From contig NZ_QJSW01000021.1 in assembly GCF_003217495.1 (NCBI RefSeq), positions 27,967-91,966 of the forward strand: a DNA stretch of 64,000 bases. Direction: 5' to 3'. The position numbers were made by a program, and so were the translations under genes. Position 1 is the first letter of the stretch; every line of letters starts with the position of its first letter. Source of the DNA: Paenibacillus barcinonensis. GTDB lineage: Bacteria > Bacillota > Bacilli > Paenibacillales > Paenibacillaceae. Positions 43,429 through 52,613 of the stretch are shown here, in pieces. The notes below the pieces were generated by a model. It was not told where the DNA came from. It searched no databases and was given only the letters and a program-made list of their open reading frames with translations.

Positions 43429-44688
43429 ATGGACTTTATCAGAAACCAGCTAGAAGAGCTTGGCATGAGCGAGCCCTCAATCGGGTATCTTTCCAATGTA
43501 ATTATGGTTGTACTGATCGCGTTAATCTCGATTATTGCCAACTATATCGCCAAACAAATCGTGCTGAAGACGGTGCATCGGATTGTGAGCCACAACCGCT
43601 TCAAATGGGGACACATTGTTGTTCAGAAAAAGCTGTTCCAGAAGCTGTCACATCTTGTACCGGCTATCATTATTTATTATTCCGCGTATATCTTTCCGTC
43701 CTATCAGGCTTTGATTGAAAAAGCGGCAATGACCTACATGATTGTCATCATGATAACGGTGCTGAATGCACTGCTTAATGTGTTTGACGATATTTATCGT
43801 ACCTATGAAGTGTCCAAAATTCGCCCAATTAAGAGCTACATTCAGGTAGCCAAAATAGTCCTGTTTATCATCGGTGGCATTATCGTCATCTCCAGTCTGA
43901 TTGGACAGAATCCGTTCATTATTCTTAGTGGACTGGGCGCGTTATCAGCGGTACTGATGCTAATCTTCAAGGACTCAATTCTGGGTCTGGTTGCGGGCGT
44001 GCAGCTGTCATCCAATGATATGGTGCGTGTGGGCGACTGGATTGAGATGCCTAAGTATAATGCCGATGGCGATGTTATCGACATTACCCTGAACACGGTG
44101 AAGGTCATGAACTTTGACAAGACCATTACGATGATTCCGAGTTATGCGCTTATTTCGGACTCGTTCCGCAACTGGCGGGGCATGCAGTTGTCAGGCGGCA
44201 GAAGAATCAAGCGAAGCATTTTTATTGATATCAGCAGTATCCGTTTTTGCAATGAAGAGATGGTGGCCGAGTTTGAGAAAATTCACTATTTATCGGACTA
44301 TGTCACATCCAAATTAAAGGAAATTGAGGCCTATAACACAGAGCGTCAAGTGAACAGGGAGAGTAATGTCAACGGCAGACAGCTCACCAACATCGGTGTG
44401 TTCCGTGAATATATCCATCAGTATCTGAGACATCATCCGAAGATCAATAAGGACATGACCATGATTGTGAGACAGCTGGCCCCTGAAGATCGCGGATTGC
44501 CTCTCGAAATCTACGCATTCAGTAACGATACCAACTGGGGTGTGTACGAGAATGTACAGGCAGATATTTTTGACCATATCTTCGCGGTGGCACCAACGTT
44601 TGGGCTGCGGGCCTTCCAGAATCCAACGGGTCATGACATTGTGCAGCTCAAGGAGACCCATGAAAAGGAATATGTTCGCGAATATTAA
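43429..44688 (+). CDS. Mechanosensitive ion channel, MscS family (YbdG-like)
   Basis: 419-aa membrane protein: five hydrophobic segments in the first 180 residues, the MscS pore helix region (FIILSGLGALSAVLMLIFKDSILGLVAGVQL, in part, about 160-195), the beta domain (RVGDWIEMP, GDVIDITLNTVKVMNFD) and a long C-terminal cytoplasmic domain (RIKRSIFIDISSIRF). The RIKRS and NTNWGVYE-like features place it with the YbdG/YnaI group of larger homologues active in osmotic downshock. CAGGAGGAG precedes the ATG. Confidence 0.9.
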   Translation: MDFIRNQLEELGMSEPSIGYLSNVIMVVLIALISIIANYIAKQIVLKTVHRIVSHNRFKWGHIVVQKKLFQKLSHLVPAIIIYYSAYIFPSYQALIEKAAMTYMIVIMITVLNALLNVFDDIYRTYEVSKIRPIKSYIQVAKIVLFIIGGIIVISSLIGQNPFIILSGLGALSAVLMLIFKDSILGLVAGVQLSSNDMVRVGDWIEMPKYNADGDVIDITLNTVKVMNFDKTITMIPSYALISDSFRNWRGMQLSGGRRIKRSIFIDISSIRFCNEEMVAEFEKIHYLSDYVTSKLKEIEAYNTERQVNRESNVNGRQLTNIGVFREYIHQYLRHHPKINKDMTMIVRQLAPEDRGLPLEIYAFSNDTNWGVYENVQADIFDHIFAVAPTFGLRAFQNPTGHDIVQLKETHEKEYVREY

Positions 44689-44718
44689 TGCTGCGTCCGC
44701 AAGCACCAGATGGATTAG

Positions 44719-44750
44719 AGCCATGAACCTCCAAGGTTGATGGCTTTTTG
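44719..44750 (+). terminator. Terminator of the MscS-family gene
   Basis: Perfect AGCCAT-G-AACCT/AGGTT-G-ATGGCT stem with T5. Confidence 0.9.
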
Positions 44751-44754
44751 TCTG

Positions 44755-44763
44755 TGATATAAT
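44755..44763 (+). promoter_or_regulatory. Extended -10 promoter of the AraC/siderophore gene
   Basis: TGA-TATAAT directly after the terminator, about 80 bases before the start codon. TTGATG lies 15 bases upstream of the TATAAT. Confidence 0.55.
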
Positions 44764-44843
44764 AGGCGTGTTTAAGGGACGTAGGACTAGAAAAAGAAGC
44801 GGTAAGGGTCATGAGGGAAGGATACAGGCAGGGGGAAGGTTTG

Positions 44844-46835
44844 ATGGAGATGTTAGTGGACTGGGACGCCCATATCGAGCAATGGAGCCATGCGGCTGTT
44901 CGCCTGCAAAGGATTCGGGCCTACCGTGAGCAGGGGCAGGGTAATGGTGAGGTTGTGGGGGAGCAGTTCGATTCGCAGTCCGGGTCGGAGCCGGAGTTTA
45001 CTTTGAATGCACATATCGGCTGTTTCTTCGTTCTTACGCGAGGAGAGGTGAGGATCAGGATGGCAGATGAGGTGTATCATTGCCGCTCACCGTATATTTT
45101 GCATGGTGGTGAGGGTACAGGGCTGAGCTTTGATGCGCTGGATCACCATGAGATGTGGGACGGTTATCTGGTCTTCTATTCAGCTGTTCCAGCATCATCC
45201 GAGGAGCGTAAGAGTCTGGCTCTGTCTTATGGGTTCTCACCTTATGCGTTGCTGCCGATTCAGGAGAAATGTGAAGCGATGGAACGCTTATGGGCTGGGG
45301 GCGAACCGTTGGACAAGCTGCAGGGCCAGTCGTACTTTTTGCCTTTTGTGCATGAGATTCTTAGACAACGAACACAACGGCTCACCCATACAGAAAGAAG
45401 CCGATACAATATCGTAGCCGAAGTGATTCAATATATACAGGTACACTATAGTGAACCGATTACAGTAGAGAAGCTGGCAGGTAGGTATGATTGCAGTACC
45501 AGTTATTTGTCTCGTTTATTTCGAAATCAGATGCGGCTTGGGCCGATTGAATATTTGATTCACGTGCGTGTTCAGCGCGCGAGGAAATTGCTTCTGAAGT
45601 CAAATGCCAAAGTACAGGATATTGCAAGCCAGGTGGGTTATGCAGATGTATATTATTTCAGTCGGTTGTTTAAAAAGTATACCGGTCGTTCCCCGCTACA
45701 ATTTCGCACGGAACATCGGAAGATCACTCACGCTCGAGTTCAGAATAATCCATTACACGGATTAGAATCGTCTATTGTCTCCACCTCCGTGCATTCTCAT
45801 AATGAGAATGAGTCTTATTATCAATGTAGTCAGGAAGGGGATACATCCATGTTTCAATTTCCAAGACCGGCCTTTGGAGCCATGATGGTACTGTGCACAT
45901 CATTGATTCTGAGCGCTTGTCAGGCAAGCACAACACCTGGAGGAACCAATGCTCAAGAGCCAACCAGTTCTACTGCAACAACGGTAGTGTCAGACAGCAC
46001 AGCTGCAGAAACTCGGACCTACACACACCTGAAAGGTCAGTCGGAAATTCCTGTGCATCCACAGCGGGTTGTCAGTTTCTTTCATCTGGGGGAGCTGATG
46101 GCACTTGGCGTGAAGCCGGTGGGCACAACGACATATATTCTGGATAATCCACATATCAGCGACAAGACGGGGATTACGGATGTTGGCGTTCCGCCAGATG
46201 CAGAGAAAATTCTGGCGCTGGAGCCGGACTTGATCGTAACCACGGCTGCGTTTGCCGAAGCTGTAGAGGGTGGATATGATGCGCTGAAGCAGATTGCGCC
46301 AACGATTGTGGTCGAGCAGAATAATGATCCGGTCAAAGATGTAGAGATGTTTGGTGATATTCTTGGAAAACAAGAAGAGGCGGAGCAATGGAAAGCCAAT
46401 TTCACAGCTAAAATCGCTGAATATAAGGAAAAAATCAAACCTTATGTGGAAGCTAACGAAACGTTCTCTATATTGAACGTGCGTCCAGATGCCCTTTTTG
46501 TATACGGGGATACCAACATGGGAGGCAATATTTTATACAAATACCTTGGTCTGAAGCCAGCTGCGAAAGTGGATTCGGATGTCATCCATGGCGATACGTG
46601 GGAAATCTCGAGCGAGGTCATTCCCGAATATATCGGTGATCGTTTGTTCCTGGCGGTAAACAAGGGAGCGGAGGACAAGCTCAAGGATATGCAGAAGCTT
46701 ATTGATGCCTCGCCAGCAGGAAAATCGGGGCAGGTGTACTCCATTGATTTTGATCAATTCCTGCCAAGTGACGCTATCGCGATTGAGAAACAGCTGGACA
46801 TTATTACAGACCTATTAATGGGAAAAGCCCAGTAA
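44844..46835 (+). CDS. AraC-type regulator running in frame into a siderophore-binding lipoprotein
   Basis: One uninterrupted frame of about 663 codons. Counted from this start: sensor region 1-170, two AraC helix-turn-helix motifs (about 210-300; LAGRYDCSTSYLSRLFRNQ, IASQVGYADVYYFSRLFKKYTG in part), a short linker, then a new signal-peptide-like segment (about 336-358) with lipobox LSAC and a full FecB-type binding domain. The linker is translated from DNA holding a Fur-type palindrome and a ribosome site, so the natural reading is two genes whose separating stop codon is absent. If made as one chain, the DNA-binding part would be cytoplasmic and the binding domain outside. ATG 44844 follows GGGGGAAGG; an ATG at 44811 is in frame. 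Confidence 0.75.
   Translation: MEMLVDWDAHIEQWSHAAVRLQRIRAYREQGQGNGEVVGEQFDSQSGSEPEFTLNAHIGCFFVLTRGEVRIRMADEVYHCRSPYILHGGEGTGLSFDALDHHEMWDGYLVFYSAVPASSEERKSLALSYGFSPYALLPIQEKCEAMERLWAGGEPLDKLQGQSYFLPFVHEILRQRTQRLTHTERSRYNIVAEVIQYIQVHYSEPITVEKLAGRYDCSTSYLSRLFRNQMRLGPIEYLIHVRVQRARKLLLKSNAKVQDIASQVGYADVYYFSRLFKKYTGRSPLQFRTEHRKITHARVQNNPLHGLESSIVSTSVHSHNENESYYQCSQEGDTSMFQFPRPAFGAMMVLCTSLILSACQASTTPGGTNAQEPTSSTATTVVSDSTAAETRTYTHLKGQSEIPVHPQRVVSFFHLGELMALGVKPVGTTTYILDNPHISDKTGITDVGVPPDAEKILALEPDLIVTTAAFAEAVEGGYDALKQIAPTIVVEQNNDPVKDVEMFGDILGKQEEAEQWKANFTAKIAEYKEKIKPYVEANETFSILNVRPDALFVYGDTNMGGNILYKYLGLKPAAKVDSDVIHGDTWEISSEVIPEYIGDRLFLAVNKGAEDKLKDMQKLIDASPAGKSGQVYSIDFDQFLPSDAIAIEKQLDIITDLLMGKAQ
45793..45822 (+). 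promoter_or_regulatory. Fur-type site inside the AraC/lipoprotein frame
   Basis: Perfect palindrome ATTCTCAT-A-ATGAGAAT (45793-45809) overlapping GAGAATGAGTCTTATTATC (45804-45822), 14 of 19 to the Fur consensus. It sits 27 bases before the lipoprotein ATG, where an iron-regulated operator would be expected. Confidence 0.7.
45849..46835 (+). CDS. Iron-siderophore-binding lipoprotein, internal start
   Basis: Alternative, probably main, product of the preceding frame: 328 aa beginning MFQFPRPAFGAMMVL with lipobox LSAC (residues 19-22 region), then VPVHPQRVV-type IPVHPQRVVSFFHLGELMALGV, APTIVVEQNNDPVKDV and GDRLFLAVNKG blocks of type III binding proteins. AGGAAGGGG lies about 9 bases before the ATG, directly behind the Fur-type site. 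It captures a ferric siderophore or ferric citrate-like ligand. No permease genes are adjacent. Confidence 0.85.
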   Translation: MFQFPRPAFGAMMVLCTSLILSACQASTTPGGTNAQEPTSSTATTVVSDSTAAETRTYTHLKGQSEIPVHPQRVVSFFHLGELMALGVKPVGTTTYILDNPHISDKTGITDVGVPPDAEKILALEPDLIVTTAAFAEAVEGGYDALKQIAPTIVVEQNNDPVKDVEMFGDILGKQEEAEQWKANFTAKIAEYKEKIKPYVEANETFSILNVRPDALFVYGDTNMGGNILYKYLGLKPAAKVDSDVIHGDTWEISSEVIPEYIGDRLFLAVNKGAEDKLKDMQKLIDASPAGKSGQVYSIDFDQFLPSDAIAIEKQLDIITDLLMGKAQ

Positions 46836-46984
46836 TTCTGTTTTCACAGAACGTTGTCCGGGCTGGAGCGTAGTTTGCATTGATTCAGGCTTGTGTGCAG
46901 GAGTAGAATAACGAGAGAACGGTCCAACTTTTCCCATCTTATTCAGGAAGAATGATACGACCTGATACAAAGGAGAGCTCTCGA

Positions 46985-47836
46985 ATGAATCATATCCCGG
47001 AGTACACATTGAATGATGGTCTGAAAGTACCTGCCATTGGATTTGGTACGTACAGTCTGAAAGGTGAGGCTGGCGTGCAATCCATTGCATCTGCACTGGA
47101 AGCAGGGTATCGCTTGATTGATACAGCGTATAACTATGAAAATGAGGCCACCGTCGGCAGAGCCATTAAACATAGCTCTATTGCTAGAGAGGAGCTTCTC
47201 ATTACCTCCAAGCTGCCCGGACGATATCATGCCTATGATAAAGCCTTGGTCGCGATTCAGGAGTCGCTGTACAGAGCCGATCTGGACTATTACGATCTGT
47301 ATCTGATCCACTGGCCAAATCCCAAGCAGGATAAGTATGTTGAGGCGTGGCAGGCTTTAATCGAAGCGAGAAAACGTGGATATATCCGCTCCATCGGTGT
47401 CAGCAACTTCCTGCCGGAGCATAATGAACGGCTGATTCAGGAGACGGGCGTGGCGCCGAGCCTGAACCAGATTGAGGTGCATCCGTTCTTCGATCAGACG
47501 AATCAGCGGCAGCAGGATGCGAAGCATGGCATTGTCAACGAATCATGGAGTCCGATTGGAAGGGGCAATGATGCGGTGCAGAATATTTTGAAGCAGGAGG
47601 ACATTCTTCGGATCGCAGAGACACATGGCAAAACGCCAACACAGATTATTCTGCGCTGGCATGTAGAGCTCGGCTCCATTCCTATTCCCAAAGCAGGCTC
47701 GCTGCAGCATCAGCAGGAGAATATTGAACTTTTTGATTTCGAGCTGAGTGCAGCAGAGATGCAGATTTTGGCCACGTTTAACCGCCCGGATGGACGCTTG
47801 TGGAATCAGGACCCGAGCGAGTACGAGGAATATTGA
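46985..47836 (+). CDS. Aldo/keto reductase
   Basis: 283-aa NADPH-dependent TIM-barrel oxidoreductase. The catalytic tetrad is visible: Asp and Tyr in DTAYNYENEATVG, Lys in ITSKLPGRYH, His in YLIHWPNP. NADPH-binding segments SIGVSNF and IPIPKAGS are present. It belongs to the AKR5-like bacterial group (2,5-diketogluconate reductase, YtbE-type) acting on small carbonyls. AAAGGAGAG is 9 bases before ATG 46985; the frame extends to 46952 without conservation. Confidence 0.93.
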   Translation: MNHIPEYTLNDGLKVPAIGFGTYSLKGEAGVQSIASALEAGYRLIDTAYNYENEATVGRAIKHSSIAREELLITSKLPGRYHAYDKALVAIQESLYRADLDYYDLYLIHWPNPKQDKYVEAWQALIEARKRGYIRSIGVSNFLPEHNERLIQETGVAPSLNQIEVHPFFDQTNQRQQDAKHGIVNESWSPIGRGNDAVQNILKQEDILRIAETHGKTPTQIILRWHVELGSIPIPKAGSLQHQQENIELFDFELSAAEMQILATFNRPDGRLWNQDPSEYEEY

Positions 47837-47865
47837 TACGTTGGTGCGGGAGAGGACGATGAGTT

Positions 47866-48045
47866 TTGGCAGCGAATTGGTGGCTTGCGCTAATCATTAT
47901 GGTTGTGGTCAACGCAATAACAGCCTGGAGTTTATGGACAGGGGAACGAATTAGCCCGAGAGCGACAACGTGGTTTTTTGTTGTGGCCAATGTCATTGGG
48001 GCAGGTCTGGCTATCTCTCAATTCTTTTGGATGGACTTTAGCTAA
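47866..48045 (+). CDS. Small two-helix membrane protein, 59 aa
   Basis: Starts with TTG (MAANWWLALIIMVVV...) and ends ...ISQFFWMDFS. Two hydrophobic segments (about 5-24 and 35-54) flank a short charged turn TGERISPRA, giving a hairpin topology. GGGAGAGG lies 9 bases before the TTG. It starts 29 bases after the aldo/keto reductase stop on the same strand and ends just before a strong terminator, so it looks like the last gene of that transcript. Family not recognised. Confidence 0.6.
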   Translation: MAANWWLALIIMVVVNAITAWSLWTGERISPRATTWFFVVANVIGAGLAISQFFWMDFS

Positions 48046-48057
48046 ATTAATGTAAAG

Positions 48058-48100
48058 AAGGGTTGTTTCCATGTCGTAATGACAGGAAGCAGCCCTTTTC
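48058..48100 (+). terminator. Terminator
   Basis: AAGGGTTGTTTCC/GGAAGCAGCCCTT 13-bp stem (two G-T pairs) with TTC tail. It separates convergent genes. Confidence 0.8.
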
Positions 48101-48165
48101 TAGTTGTTGTTATTTCTACTATTGCTGTTGAGTTATTCGTTTCGTTGTTTTAGCTCTGGCATCGG

Positions 48166-51100
48166 TCAGTGGCTTGAACGCGGAATGCGGAACGTCAGAA
48201 TCTCATATGGCTTGATGTCAAAAGCAATACGTCCATGCTGCACGTTACATGCTGCTTCGATGTTCTCCATCAGATCACATGCGTACGCTGTTGAAGCTGC
48301 TTCCTCAGGCAATTGCAAGGAGGCACGGCTACGGCGGCCATGGGCTTCATACACACGGATGATCATATCATCGTTGTCCTCGGCTTTTTTAATAACCTCC
48401 AGCACCACATTCTCCTGATCTACAGAAGCAAGCGACCATGTACCTGGCAGTGTACCCGTTTGCGAGCCAACCTCCAGGCCGACCAGCGGACGATTCAGAT
48501 CATATGCGGCCTGAATGACACGTCCCTCACGGAAATCTCCCTGATGCGGATAGAGCGAGTAGGTGAAGACATGCTGCTCTTTGTCGGCATTTTCGTTCGG
48601 ATACGTCGCACTTTTGATCAGGGACAGACGCATCACGGAATTGTGAATGTCATACCCGTACTTACAGTCATTGAGCAATGCAGCGCCATATCCGCTCTCG
48701 GCGAGATCGGCCCACTTCTGACCACAGACCTCAAACCGTGCCTGATCCCAGCTGGTGTTGCGGTGTGTAGCACGTTCCACGTTACCATACTGAATTTCAT
48801 AGACGGCTTTTTCACTCCAGATATCAAGCGGGAACGCAACTTTGAGCAGCAGATGCTCCTGTTTCCAGTCTACAAAGGTACGGAAATCAATTCGCCGTGT
48901 ATGTGCGTAGAAGATGATCGTTTGTTCAACGACAGAGTCCAGGAACTGTCTTTTCACTTGAAGCACAGAGCGTACTGGTCCAATTTCGAGCCATTCCATG
49001 GATTGCAGGTCGTTGACTTCCCACATATGCTGTTCAAAATAATCGTCAATGTTCCATGCCTCGTACTCCGCCGGACGATCCTCAAATACCTGCAGCACAT
49101 TGCCGCGCTCGCCTGCTTGCAGCAGCTCGCGTCCCTCCAGCTTGTCCCATACGGATACAAACTCAGCACGGTCATTCAGGCGAATATCATACCAAGGGGT
49201 TTCGATGGAGCGCTGCTCTGAATCCCATTGTGCAACCGTTATACCTGCGTTAAGCTCTGCAGAGGCATCCGGTATGATGCGGAATGTTTTATACCCGGCA
49301 GCAGGCACGTTCTCAGCGAGGAACACAAGGCCACTCTCGGGTGTGTATTGGCTTGGTACAGGACGTTCACCATCATATACCGTTACTTTTCTCGTAAAGG
49401 AAGGCAGCTCCACCACGTCTGTCCGTGCAAAGCCGGTCGTGTTAAACACAGCAATTGCTTCGCCATCTGACGTAATCTGGCTCACAATACCGTTCAGCGC
49501 GCTATTTTGAAGCTCTTCTGTGACACGTAGCACCTCTTCATATTGTTCCTGTGAGTCCACATATACCTGCTCAATCGAGCTGCCCGGCAAAATATCATGG
49601 AACTGGTTTAGCATCGTCAGCTTCCAGGCATGCTCCAAGGCATCTGTCGGATATACAGCCTGTGCATCCGCTTGACGTTGAATCATGGAGAACAGCTCTG
49701 CATCCGCCAGCGCAAATTCACTGTGACGGTTATAGCGCTTGTTGCGAGCCATAGACGTGTACGTACCACGATGGTACTCCAGATACAGCTCTCCCGACCA
49801 GCGCGGAACCGAACGGACTCCATCCAGATTTTGTTCCAGCTTTTCAAAAAATTCACGTACAAAGGTGCGTTTCACCGCTGGCACGCCAGGTAGTCCTTTT
49901 TCCAGCCGTCTGCCGTGCTCAAGCATTTCTTCCGTTGGCCCGCCGCCGCCATCTCCGAATCCGAAGCATTGCAATACATCAGTGTTGATGGTTTTGTTCT
50001 GATATCGCTGCCATGTACCCTTTATCTGGGAAGCATTGAAACGTCCGTTGTATGTTGTCTCGAAACGGTGATTTCCGAATTCCGGGTGTGGAATATAGTC
50101 TTTGGCCGTAATGAAATGTGTCAGCACCTCGGAGCCGTCGATGCCTCTCCAGTACATCGTGTCGTTAGGAATCTGGTTGGTATCATTCCAGGCAATTTTG
50201 GTTGTCATAAAATAGTCGATTCCGCTCTTGCGCATAATCTGCGGCATTGCTGCGCTATAACCGAACACATCCGGCAACCAGAGCACACGGTTCTCTACGC
50301 CGAATTCTTCCTTGAAGAAACGTTTGCCGTAGATAATCTGGCGGATCATGGATTCACCCGAGATCAGATTGCAATCGGCCTCCAGCCACATGGATCCTTC
50401 CGCTTCCCAGCGACCCTCGGCGACCTTTTCTTTGATTTTCTCATATAACGAAGGGAAGTCTGCTTTCAGGTATGCATAGAGCTGGGGCTGGGAGGACATG
50501 AACGTATACTCCGGGAATTTGTCCATTAGATAGAGCACACTCGCGAAGCTGCGAATGACCTTCTCCCGTGTCTGATCCAGCGTCCACAGCCAGGCCACGT
50601 CGATATGGGTATGACCAATACAGTGAACGGTCGGGATATGATCAGCCGCAGGGCGAGTCTCACCATAGACATGGCTTTGCAAATACTCGCGTGCTTCCAG
50701 CACGGATGCATGGAACGCTGCGCTGTTCTCCTGACGCAAATCGAGCAGGTTCACTGCCTTGTTCAGTTGTTCAACCAGCTTGAGGCGCTCCAGATCATCC
50801 TCGCGCAGCAGGTCTGCGGCGTCCAGCGCAGCCTTGATGTCATAGTACAAATCGGAAACGGCTTGATGCTGCTCCGCAATGTATACGTTAAGGAAAACAT
50901 CAGCAGCAGATGTGCTGCAATAAGCATAGAGCGCCAGCTCAAACTCTTCGCCTTTGACGGCAGCAGGAGTCAGGTCAATCTCGGTATGATTCACATCCAG
51001 GCCGCAGATCAGCTCTCCGTTCAGGAACGCCAGAAACTGCGGGTTGTCGTAGTTCCAGATGTCTGTCGCACCGGTCACGATGGCACATACGACTTTTTTG

Positions 51101-51342
51101 CCTTCGAGATGGTCTGGAATGCGGATGCGCGTTTTGAAGCAGGCGTGTACATCTTTGCCACCCCATCCATCTCCCTTGCGGAACACGTTCCATGATGAAG
51201 GGTCCTCATGCACGAGGTCCCACGAGTGGTAACCGCTCTCTTTATGGTAAAGCTCCGGTATATACGTTTTGGAAGTCAAGCGCGCACTTTCCAAATGTTT
51301 AACAATCGTATGGATTCGAGTGGACAAGGAGTTAGATTTCAT
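48166..51342 (-). CDS. Alpha-mannosidase, glycoside hydrolase family 38
   Basis: 1058-aa cytoplasmic (no signal peptide) alpha-mannosidase. An N-terminal beta-rich domain is followed by the catalytic GH38 domain with zinc ligands in HTHIDVAWLW (residues 244-253) and the nucleophile Asp in WLPDVFGYSAAMP; a middle three-helix domain and C-terminal beta domains follow. Full family length. AAGGTGGGG precedes the ATG. Divergent from an AraC regulator with a perfect cre site between them, so likely induced by its substrate and repressed by CcpA when better sugars are present. Confidence 0.95.
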   Translation of the reverse strand: MKSNSLSTRIHTIVKHLESARLTSKTYIPELYHKESGYHSWDLVHEDPSSWNVFRKGDGWGGKDVHACFKTRIRIPDHLEGKKVVCAIVTGATDIWNYDNPQFLAFLNGELICGLDVNHTEIDLTPAAVKGEEFELALYAYCSTSAADVFLNVYIAEQHQAVSDLYYDIKAALDAADLLREDDLERLKLVEQLNKAVNLLDLRQENSAAFHASVLEAREYLQSHVYGETRPAADHIPTVHCIGHTHIDVAWLWTLDQTREKVIRSFASVLYLMDKFPEYTFMSSQPQLYAYLKADFPSLYEKIKEKVAEGRWEAEGSMWLEADCNLISGESMIRQIIYGKRFFKEEFGVENRVLWLPDVFGYSAAMPQIMRKSGIDYFMTTKIAWNDTNQIPNDTMYWRGIDGSEVLTHFITAKDYIPHPEFGNHRFETTYNGRFNASQIKGTWQRYQNKTINTDVLQCFGFGDGGGGPTEEMLEHGRRLEKGLPGVPAVKRTFVREFFEKLEQNLDGVRSVPRWSGELYLEYHRGTYTSMARNKRYNRHSEFALADAELFSMIQRQADAQAVYPTDALEHAWKLTMLNQFHDILPGSSIEQVYVDSQEQYEEVLRVTEELQNSALNGIVSQITSDGEAIAVFNTTGFARTDVVELPSFTRKVTVYDGERPVPSQYTPESGLVFLAENVPAAGYKTFRIIPDASAELNAGITVAQWDSEQRSIETPWYDIRLNDRAEFVSVWDKLEGRELLQAGERGNVLQVFEDRPAEYEAWNIDDYFEQHMWEVNDLQSMEWLEIGPVRSVLQVKRQFLDSVVEQTIIFYAHTRRIDFRTFVDWKQEHLLLKVAFPLDIWSEKAVYEIQYGNVERATHRNTSWDQARFEVCGQKWADLAESGYGAALLNDCKYGYDIHNSVMRLSLIKSATYPNENADKEQHVFTYSLYPHQGDFREGRVIQAAYDLNRPLVGLEVGSQTGTLPGTWSLASVDQENVVLEVIKKAEDNDDMIIRVYEAHGRRSRASLQLPEEAASTAYACDLMENIEAACNVQHGRIAFDIKPYEILTFRIPRSSH

Positions 51343-51419
51343 ATTGGTTTCCCCACCTTGGTATTTAGTAAGTAGAACAGTAAGTCAAGTTGCGATGGTC
51401 ATCTGTGTATAAAATAAAA

Positions 51420-51435
51420 TTGAAAACGCTGACAT
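51420..51435. promoter_or_regulatory. cre site (CcpA) between mannosidase and AraC genes
   Basis: TGAAAACGCTGACA (51421-51434) fits the consensus TGWAANCGNTNWCA at every position. It lies 78 bases upstream of the mannosidase start and 123 bases upstream of the AraC start. Confidence 0.75.
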
Positions 51436-51557
51436 TTAGCTCCATCATATCAAACCCCGAGTGCTGCAAACTACGTAATGTATGCTGAAAATGCCGTATT
51501 TTTATTGCATTTCATGCTAAAATAAAGTCAGGCATGATCAAGAAAGGAGGCATATCC

Positions 51558-52490
51558 ATGACAACATCGGTTCTGTCGTATGAGAAGGGATATGCGATCC
51601 ATGTGAACCAGCCGGGTGATGCGTTGTTCTATCATCTGGATTACGATGAGCGCTCGCATGATCTGAATATGGAGTTTCAGCATTTTCACGATTTTTATGA
51701 AATTTGCATTCTGCTGGACCGCAGCGCCGCCCATATTATTGAAGGCAGTTTGTACGAGATACAGCCTGATGATATCGTGCTGTTGCGACCAGCATTGCTG
51801 CATAAAACCCAGTATCCGAAGGGCATTCCGCCTAAACGGTTAATGATCGACTTTGCTATGCCTCGCAGTTTGCCCGGACTTGAGAACGATTACAGCGAGC
51901 TGTTTACGATATTTAATGCGGAAGTACCCATTTTCCGCTTCTCGGAGGAGCGTCGGAAGGAAATTCTCGCGCCAATTAACGATATTTTCACGATATCACA
52001 GCAGCCGTCACCTATTCAATCAGTGGCTATACATCATAAATTTGTTGAGTTTCTATGTGGTCTGCATCGCTATGCGGCAGAGAACGCCTATGTCCGTGAG
52101 GAAACAGGCTCGTCCATGTCGCGGCGGATGTATGCCATTGCATCGTATATTCACAGCCATTATCAGCAGGAGCTGTCGCTGGATGAGGTGTCCAGACGCT
52201 TTTATGTAAGTGCTCATCATCTATCGCGTCAGTTCAACAAGGTAACAGGTTTTACGTTCACAGAGTACGTGCAAATGACCCGGATTCGTAACGCTCAGCA
52301 ACTGCTGCTGCATACAAGTGAGAAAATTACGGAGATTGCCGCCCAGTGCGGCTTCACCAGCTTTTCGCAGTTCAATCGCATATTTAATAAGCAGAATGGG
52401 ATGTCACCAAGTGCGTATCGCCGCAGCAGACCCGCACAGGATGAGCGTGAGATCGTGTTTGTAGGGCAGCAGCCGACGGAATCTGTTTGA
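51558..52490 (+). CDS. AraC-family transcriptional regulator
   Basis: 310 aa. N-terminal cupin ligand-binding domain (HFHDFYEICILLDRSAAHIIEG, IQPDDIVLLRPALLHKTQYP in part) and two C-terminal helix-turn-helix motifs (SRRFYVSAHHLSRQFNKVTG, IAAQCGFTSFSQFNRIFNKQNG in part). AAAGGAGG stands 7 bases before ATG 51558; an ATG at 51534 is in frame but overlaps no ribosome site. It probably controls the divergent mannosidase gene and perhaps the deacetylase that follows. Confidence 0.92.
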   Translation: MTTSVLSYEKGYAIHVNQPGDALFYHLDYDERSHDLNMEFQHFHDFYEICILLDRSAAHIIEGSLYEIQPDDIVLLRPALLHKTQYPKGIPPKRLMIDFAMPRSLPGLENDYSELFTIFNAEVPIFRFSEERRKEILAPINDIFTISQQPSPIQSVAIHHKFVEFLCGLHRYAAENAYVREETGSSMSRRMYAIASYIHSHYQQELSLDEVSRRFYVSAHHLSRQFNKVTGFTFTEYVQMTRIRNAQQLLLHTSEKITEIAAQCGFTSFSQFNRIFNKQNGMSPSAYRRSRPAQDEREIVFVGQQPTESV

Positions 52491-52613
52491 ACAAAGAGAT
52501 ACATCGGGATGGGACGTGGTTCACAAAAAATATAAAAGGCATGTGCCTCAATCCATCCGCCGCTCTTTGGCATTCAATAGAGGAAACAGGTAAGAGAACG
52601 GAGCGATCACGTC

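Noticed and set aside
48313..49221. 302-aa frame antisense to the GH38 gene
   Set aside because: Lies wholly within a well-conserved mannosidase gene, with no domain and no ribosome site.
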